DNA of 64,000 nt from DASUPK01 sp963724665. GTDB lineage: Bacteria; Actinomycetota; Thermoleophilia; Solirubrobacterales; 70-9. Positions 60,225 to 64,000 of the stretch are shown here, in pieces. The position numbers and the translations under genes are program-made. The notes below the pieces were generated by a model. That model worked only from the letters and a program-made list of their open reading frames with translations. It ran no database searches and had not been told where the DNA came from. The stretch spans positions 62,001 to 126,000 of the forward strand of contig CAVRVH010000004.1 in NCBI GenBank assembly GCA_963724665.1. Reading direction: 5' to 3'. Position 1 is the stretch's first letter, and the number at the start of each line of letters is the position of its first letter.

Positions 60225-61130
60225 CTAGTCGCGCCGAGCGGTCCCGACCAGGGTCGTCCCCGGGATCTCCAGCCCGGCGCCGGTCACGTATTCGCTCAGC
60301 GCCGCCTGCGCATGCGCACGAATCGCATCGATCGCGTCGGGCGGCTGCGCCTCGAACACCTTCGCAAGCGGGCCTGCAAGGGCAGAGGTCACCAGCCACC
60401 ACTGATCGAAGGACTCACCCGTCCAGGGCATGTCCACCTCGGCGATCTCGATGTCATCGAACCCGGCCCCCGAGAGCACCCCCAGGAGCTTGTCGCGGCT
60501 GTCGAGCGCAAACGGGCCAGGCACGCCCGGCGGTGGGAACGTCCCGCCGAGCTGAGCCCCGACGGCGTCCAGCATCGCGCCCAGCCACGGGTTCTGCTCG
60601 CGCGGGCCCCAGACCGAGACGACGGCACGCCCACCCGGACGCATCACGCGCCGGATCTCGGCCGCTGCCCCTTGGTGATCGGGCACCAGCATGATCCCCT
60701 CGCGGCAGAGGACGACGTCGTAGCTGTCGTCCGGCTGATCGATTTCCTCGACATCGAGCTCGATGGTGCTCACGTTGCCGAGCCGACGGGCCTCAGCCCT
60801 CCTATCGGCAATCGCCGTCATCTGCGGGGCGATATCCGAAAGAACGACCTCGCCCTCGGCCCCGACCCGCTCCGCCGCTGCGATGCCGAGGCCGCCCGGC
60901 CCGCAGGCGAGCTCGAGCACCCGATCGCCGGGGTTCAGCGCCGCGGCCTCGAGCATCGTCCGGGTAAGCCCCTCGGTTCGGCTGTCGACGAAGTCCGCGT
61001 TGTGGTCCCAGCCCGGGGCCACGGCGCCCCACATCGTGTGCAGGCCGGCCCGGAGCTCATCGACGTCTCCGGCAGGCGCGTTCTGTGTCTGTTGTCCGCT
61101 CTCCACGATCAAATCTCCTTGTGTTCTCAC
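60225..61130 (-). CDS. SAM-dependent methyltransferase, UbiE/Coq5-like
   Basis: 301 residues. Motif I VLELACGPGGLGIAAAERVG, motif post-I GEVVLSDIAP, motif II YDVVLCREGIMLV and motif III MRPGGRAVVSVWGP. The length and the long C-terminal half match class I small-molecule methyltransferases. Substrate unknown. The start (GTG 61130) is separated from the divergent TetR gene by 52 bp with a perfect palindrome, so TetR regulation is likely. Confidence 0.86.
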   Translation of the reverse strand: MRTQGDLIVESGQQTQNAPAGDVDELRAGLHTMWGAVAPGWDHNADFVDSRTEGLTRTMLEAAALNPGDRVLELACGPGGLGIAAAERVGAEGEVVLSDIAPQMTAIADRRAEARRLGNVSTIELDVEEIDQPDDSYDVVLCREGIMLVPDHQGAAAEIRRVMRPGGRAVVSVWGPREQNPWLGAMLDAVGAQLGGTFPPPGVPGPFALDSRDKLLGVLSGAGFDDIEIAEVDMPWTGESFDQWWLVTSALAGPLAKVFEAQPPDAIDAIRAHAQAALSEYVTGAGLEIPGTTLVGTARRD

Positions 61131-61164
61131 TGCAATTAGATACTTGGTTAGAGTAATGAATTCA

Positions 61165-61179
61165 TCGCTAGACTAGCGA
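61165..61179. promoter_or_regulatory. TetR operator candidate
   Basis: TCGCTAG-A-CTAGCGA: perfect 7-bp inverted arms around one base, ending 3 bp before the TetR ATG and 35 bp from the methyltransferase start. A single site could control both divergent genes. Confidence 0.6.
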
Positions 61180-61182
61180 AAG

Positions 61183-61839
61183 ATGGCGAAGGCCGCAGAG
61201 AAGAGCCGGAAGACGCGCGCGTACAACTCGCCTCGCCGCAGGGAGCAGGCCGAGGCGACGCGCAAGACGATCCTGGACGCGGCCGAACGGCTCTTCATCA
61301 GAGACGGCTATGTGACCACCTCGATGGCCGCCATCGCGAAGGAGGCGGGGGTGGCGCTGAAGACCGTCTACCTCGGCTTCGAGACCAAGAGCGGGCTGCT
61401 GCGCGCGCTCTGGCATCGCAACCTGCGCGGCGGCCGTGAGGACGTCCCTGTCGGCGACCAGAGCTGGTTCCTCGAGGTGCTCGAGGAACCGGATCCGGTC
61501 AAGTCGCTGCGGCTCAACGCCCGGAACTCACGGCAGGTCAAGACGCGGATAGCCCCACTCGGCGAGGTGATCCTCACCGCCGCCGCGGCCGATCCCGAGA
61601 TCGATGCCCTCTCGAAGCGAATCTGGTCGCAGTTCTACGACAACCAGCGCGACGTCGTGAAGGCGCTCCACCGGCGAAACGCGCTGAAGAAGGGCCTCGG
61701 CGTCGACCGTGCCACCGACATCCTCTGGACGCTCAACCATCCCCGCACCTACCTGCTGCTCCTGGAGGAGAGGGGCTGGACGCCGGAGGAATACGAGCGG
61801 TGGCTCGGGGACATCACGATCGCCGAGCTCCTCAAGTGA
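61183..61839 (+). CDS. TetR-family transcriptional regulator
   Basis: 218 residues. The N-terminal HTH is TRKTILDAAERLFIRDGYVT and TSMAAIAKEAGVALKTVYLG; the C-terminal ligand-binding region follows, with few conserved residues. Divergent from a methyltransferase and overlapping its likely operator. The stop overlaps the next gene (GTGA), so the zinc-finger protein and perhaps the membrane protein are co-transcribed. Confidence 0.9.
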   Translation: MAKAAEKSRKTRAYNSPRRREQAEATRKTILDAAERLFIRDGYVTTSMAAIAKEAGVALKTVYLGFETKSGLLRALWHRNLRGGREDVPVGDQSWFLEVLEEPDPVKSLRLNARNSRQVKTRIAPLGEVILTAAAADPEIDALSKRIWSQFYDNQRDVVKALHRRNALKKGLGVDRATDILWTLNHPRTYLLLLEERGWTPEEYERWLGDITIAELLK

Positions 61840-62108
61840 GCCGAGACGATTTCCGCAAGGCGCGCTGGTACGCCGTGCGGCCGGCGGCCAACCGCAAGCC
61901 CGCTACCTACCGTTGCCCGCTCTGCGGCGACCTGCTCCCCGCTCTCAGCGAGCACATGCTGGTCACGCCGGAGGGGGATAGCTCGCGTCGCCGCCACGCA
62001 CACTCCGCCTGCGTGATGACCGCCCGCAAGCAGGGACGGCTGCCGCTGCGAGAGGAGTACGAGCCGGCCAGTCCGGGCCTCTTCTCTCGCCTTTTCGGCC
62101 GCGGGTAG
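61836..62108 (+). CDS. small zinc-finger-like protein
   Basis: 90 residues from GTG 61836, translationally coupled to TetR. YRCPLCGDLLPALSEHMLVT and RRRHAHSACVMTARKQGRLP carry a CxxC pair plus later His and Cys, consistent with a zinc-binding ribbon. Function unknown. Confidence 0.7.
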   Translation: MSRDDFRKARWYAVRPAANRKPATYRCPLCGDLLPALSEHMLVTPEGDSSRRRHAHSACVMTARKQGRLPLREEYEPASPGLFSRLFGRG

Positions 62109-62120
62109 GCTCAGTTCCAG

Positions 62121-62537
62121 ATGGCGCTGAAGAAGATCGGTCTCGTCGCCGCATCGGCGCTCTGCTCCATCAACCTGTGGACTGGCGCGCCGCTGTTCGC
62201 GGTCTGGGTGGGCTCCAAGGTGCAGGGCAACCTGAACAACCTGAGCATGACCGCGGTCTTCTCCGTCGTGGCCGTGCTCGCGGCGATGGTCTTCCTGCTT
62301 GCCTGGGCACTCACGTGGCTGAACGCCCGGTACGACGACCTCTCCGGCCGGCCGGCGGCGGCGCGGCACACTTCTCCGTGGCTGCGCAGCATGCGCGACG
62401 AGCGCGAACACGACGTCCGGCAGAAGTACGGGATCAGCGCGATCGAGCGCACGGTCGTGGTCTGCGTTGTCGCCGGAGTCCTGGCTTTCGAGGTGTGGTT
62501 CTTCTTCTTCGCCGGCTCCTCCCTGCCGAATGGCTGA
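62121..62537 (+). CDS. membrane protein of unknown function
   Basis: 138 residues, three hydrophobic segments (IGLVAASALCSINLWTGAPL, SMTAVFSVVAVLAAMVFLLA, VVVCVVAGVLAFEVWFFFFA) with a polar loop between the second and third (YDDLSGRPAAARHTSPWLRS). No family recognised. Starts 12 bp after the zinc-finger gene and overlaps the acetyltransferase by 8 bp. Confidence 0.7.
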   Translation: MALKKIGLVAASALCSINLWTGAPLFAVWVGSKVQGNLNNLSMTAVFSVVAVLAAMVFLLAWALTWLNARYDDLSGRPAAARHTSPWLRSMRDEREHDVRQKYGISAIERTVVVCVVAGVLAFEVWFFFFAGSSLPNG

Positions 62538-63153
62538 GCCGGTCGCCGCCGCGCCGCGGCGGGCCGAGGCCGCCGAGTTATCCGAGCTTGCAGGGATGCT
62601 CGCCCGCGCCTTCCACGAGGATCCCGTGGCGGCGTGGGCCTGCCAGCCCGATCGTCTGCGCCCGCGCGTCCTGGAGCGCCTCTTCGGGATGCGCCTTCGC
62701 GACATCCATCCGCGTGGAGAGATCTGGACCGATGACGCACTGCGTAGCGTTGCCGTCTGGGCTGCGCCGGAGCACTGGCGCACGACGACCCGGCAGGACA
62801 TCGCCTACGCCAGCTGCCTGCTCCATCCCAGGCTCGCGCTGCGGATGCCGATGGTCGTGACCGGCATGCTCGGCGCCGAGAAGGTCCATCCCACCGAGCC
62901 GCCTCACTGGTATCTGGCGATCCTCGGGACCGATCCCGCGGCCCAGGGCCACGGTCTTGGCTCGGCGATGATGGAACCGACCCTCGCGGAGTGCGATCGC
63001 GACGGCGTCGGCGTGTACCTGGAGTCCTCGAAGGAACAGAACCTGGACTTCTACGCGCGACACGGCTTTCGGGTCACGTCCGAAAGAAGGCTGCCGCGCG
63101 GCCCCCGCCTGTGGCCGATGTGGCGGGAGCCGCGCAGCCACCATGGCCTGTGA
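62530..63153 (+). CDS. GNAT-family N-acetyltransferase
   Basis: 207 residues from ATG 62530. The GNAT core is WYLAILGTDPAAQGHGLGSA, with the acetyl-CoA pyrophosphate-binding Gln-Gly-x-Gly-x-Gly-like motif, followed by YLESSKEQNLDFYARHGFRV. The N-terminal half is less typical. Acetyl-acceptor unknown. Overlaps the preceding gene by 8 bp, completing a four-gene run from TetR. Confidence 0.85.
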   Translation: MAEPVAAAPRRAEAAELSELAGMLARAFHEDPVAAWACQPDRLRPRVLERLFGMRLRDIHPRGEIWTDDALRSVAVWAAPEHWRTTTRQDIAYASCLLHPRLALRMPMVVTGMLGAEKVHPTEPPHWYLAILGTDPAAQGHGLGSAMMEPTLAECDRDGVGVYLESSKEQNLDFYARHGFRVTSERRLPRGPRLWPMWREPRSHHGL

Positions 63154-63157
63154 AAGG

Positions 63158-64000
63158 TCAGCGGGGAAGCTCGATCCAGACGTCCGCGCCGCTGTCATCC
63201 CGGTTGGCGGCGTGCGCGCTGCCGCGATGCGCGCGGGCGATCGCCTCGACTATCGCGAGGCCAAGGCCGGTGCCGTCCCCGCCGCGAGCTGGGTCGGCGC
63301 GGCTAAAGCGCTCGAAGGCGCGGTCGAGGAACTCGGGTGGGAAGCCCGGACCGCGATCGGACACGTGGATCTCTAGATCGTCGTCGGCCACGGCGGTGCT
63401 CAGGGTGATCTCCCCCGCCCCGTGCTCCATCGCGTTCTCGATCAGGTTGGTCAGCGCCTGCTCCAGCCGGACCGGATCGGCGTCGACGACCAGGCCGTCG
63501 GCCGGCTGCACGGTGAGCGAGCGGCCCGACTCGCCCAGGCGCGCCGCGAACCGCTCCCGCACATCGCTGAGCAGGTCGGCGACGCGTACCCGGCGAAGGT
63601 GGAGTGCCAGCTTGCCCTGCTGCGAACGGGCCAGGACGAGCAGGTCCTCGGCCAGCGCGCTGAGACGGTCCACCTCGACGATCGCCGAGGCGATGGCCGC
63701 ACGCATCTCATCGGGGGTCTTCGGGTACCGGAGCGCCAATTCGAGCTCGGTCTTGTGCAGGGCCAGGGGCGTTCGAAGCTCATGGCTTGCGTCGTCGACG
63801 AAGGTGCGCTCGCGCTCCAGCGCGGCCTCGAGCCGCCCGAGCATTCCGTTCAGCGTCTCACCGAGGCGTCGGAGCTCATCCTGGGCCTCCGGCAATGGCA
63901 GGCGCTCGCCGGGCTCGGCGGCGGAGATCTCCGCGGCGCGTCGGCGCATCGCCTCCACCGGCCGGAACGCCGCTCCCGAGACGGCGTATCCGGCGAGCGA
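63158..64000 (-). CDS. sensor histidine kinase, 5' end cut by window edge
   Basis: The frame is open from the right edge of the window to the stop at 63158, so only the C-terminal about 280 residues are visible. A HAMP-like stretch (AAEISAAEPGERLPLPEAQD) precedes the H-box FVDDASHELRTPLALHKTEL (phospho-accepting His). The ATPase boxes follow: N-box LIENAMEHGAG, D-box SDRGPGFP, G-box GDGTGLGLAI. Autophosphorylates and passes phosphate to a response regulator, presumably encoded beyond the window. Confidence 0.93.
   Translation of the reverse strand, partial: SLAGYAVSGAAFRPVEAMRRRAAEISAAEPGERLPLPEAQDELRRLGETLNGMLGRLEAALERERTFVDDASHELRTPLALHKTELELALRYPKTPDEMRAAIASAIVEVDRLSALAEDLLVLARSQQGKLALHLRRVRVADLLSDVRERFAARLGESGRSLTVQPADGLVVDADPVRLEQALTNLIENAMEHGAGEITLSTAVADDDLEIHVSDRGPGFPPEFLDRAFERFSRADPARGGDGTGLGLAIVEAIARAHRGSAHAANRDDSGADVWIELPR

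Overview
The window is 64 kb of high-GC DNA with short intergenic gaps, frequent 4-bp stop/start overlaps and many GTG starts. The gene set suggests an actinobacterium, most likely of the class Thermoleophilia (Solirubrobacterales-like). This is an inference from family content: many small SnoaL-like proteins beginning MSEENVE, exported proteins with lysine-rich tails, a zf-CGNR regulator, a DUF2855 protein, a type III glutamine synthetase and a WS/DGAT acyltransferase. No rRNA, tRNA, CRISPR, transposase or integrase was seen.

Layout. 0-10 kb: an MFS transporter, HAD hydrolase, frameshifted metallophosphoesterase, TMEM175-type channel, FAD oxidoreductase, small SHOCT/membrane proteins, a membrane GAF-GGDEF cyclase and two glyoxalase-fold (VOC) proteins. 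10-25 kb: type III glutamine synthetase, a MarR-GNAT fusion, WS/DGAT, a second GAF-GGDEF cyclase, frameshifted DUF2855, a CGNR regulator, a Na+/H+ antiporter, an acyl-CoA ligase/DMT transporter pair (both frameshifted) and type II NADH dehydrogenase. 25-36 kb: exported kelch and beta-helix proteins, an ABC exporter whose ATPase and permease genes are separated by about 2.5 kb holding NTF2-fold genes and an arginase-family gene, a copper-binding four-helix protein, FtsH and a zincin. 35-42 kb: two FAD-linked oxidases, a patatin-like lipase, an ArsR/SRPBCC pair and a RibD-like reductase.

42-52 kb is the unusual part. It is an accessory region with few housekeeping genes and many relics. It holds four intact tandem or near-tandem SnoaL-like genes whose first ~20 and last ~30 bases are almost identical in DNA while the cores differ, one internally deleted copy, and orphan 5' and 3' ends. 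One aminotransferase gene lies exactly between an orphan 5' end and an orphan 3' end. Interspersed among them is a hairpin repeat family (arms of the type GCNGCTTT/AAAGCNGC with 6-base loops, including one compensatory stem change) that in three places sits just upstream of a common 17-base leader and the MSEE start. Truncated relics of an aldo/keto reductase and an exported protein are also present.

52-64 kb returns to ordinary genes: a rhodanese, an MBL-fold hydrolase, a sedolisin-like protease without a visible pro-domain, a DHA2 exporter divergent from an ECF sigma factor with a SnoaL-like tail, an RTX-repeat protein, a methyltransferase/TetR divergent pair and a truncated histidine kinase at the right edge.

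Two window-wide oddities should be kept in mind. Four genes carry a single-base frameshift in or beside short homopolymers (true decay or consensus errors). Three genes have ATC exactly where family members would have ATG.
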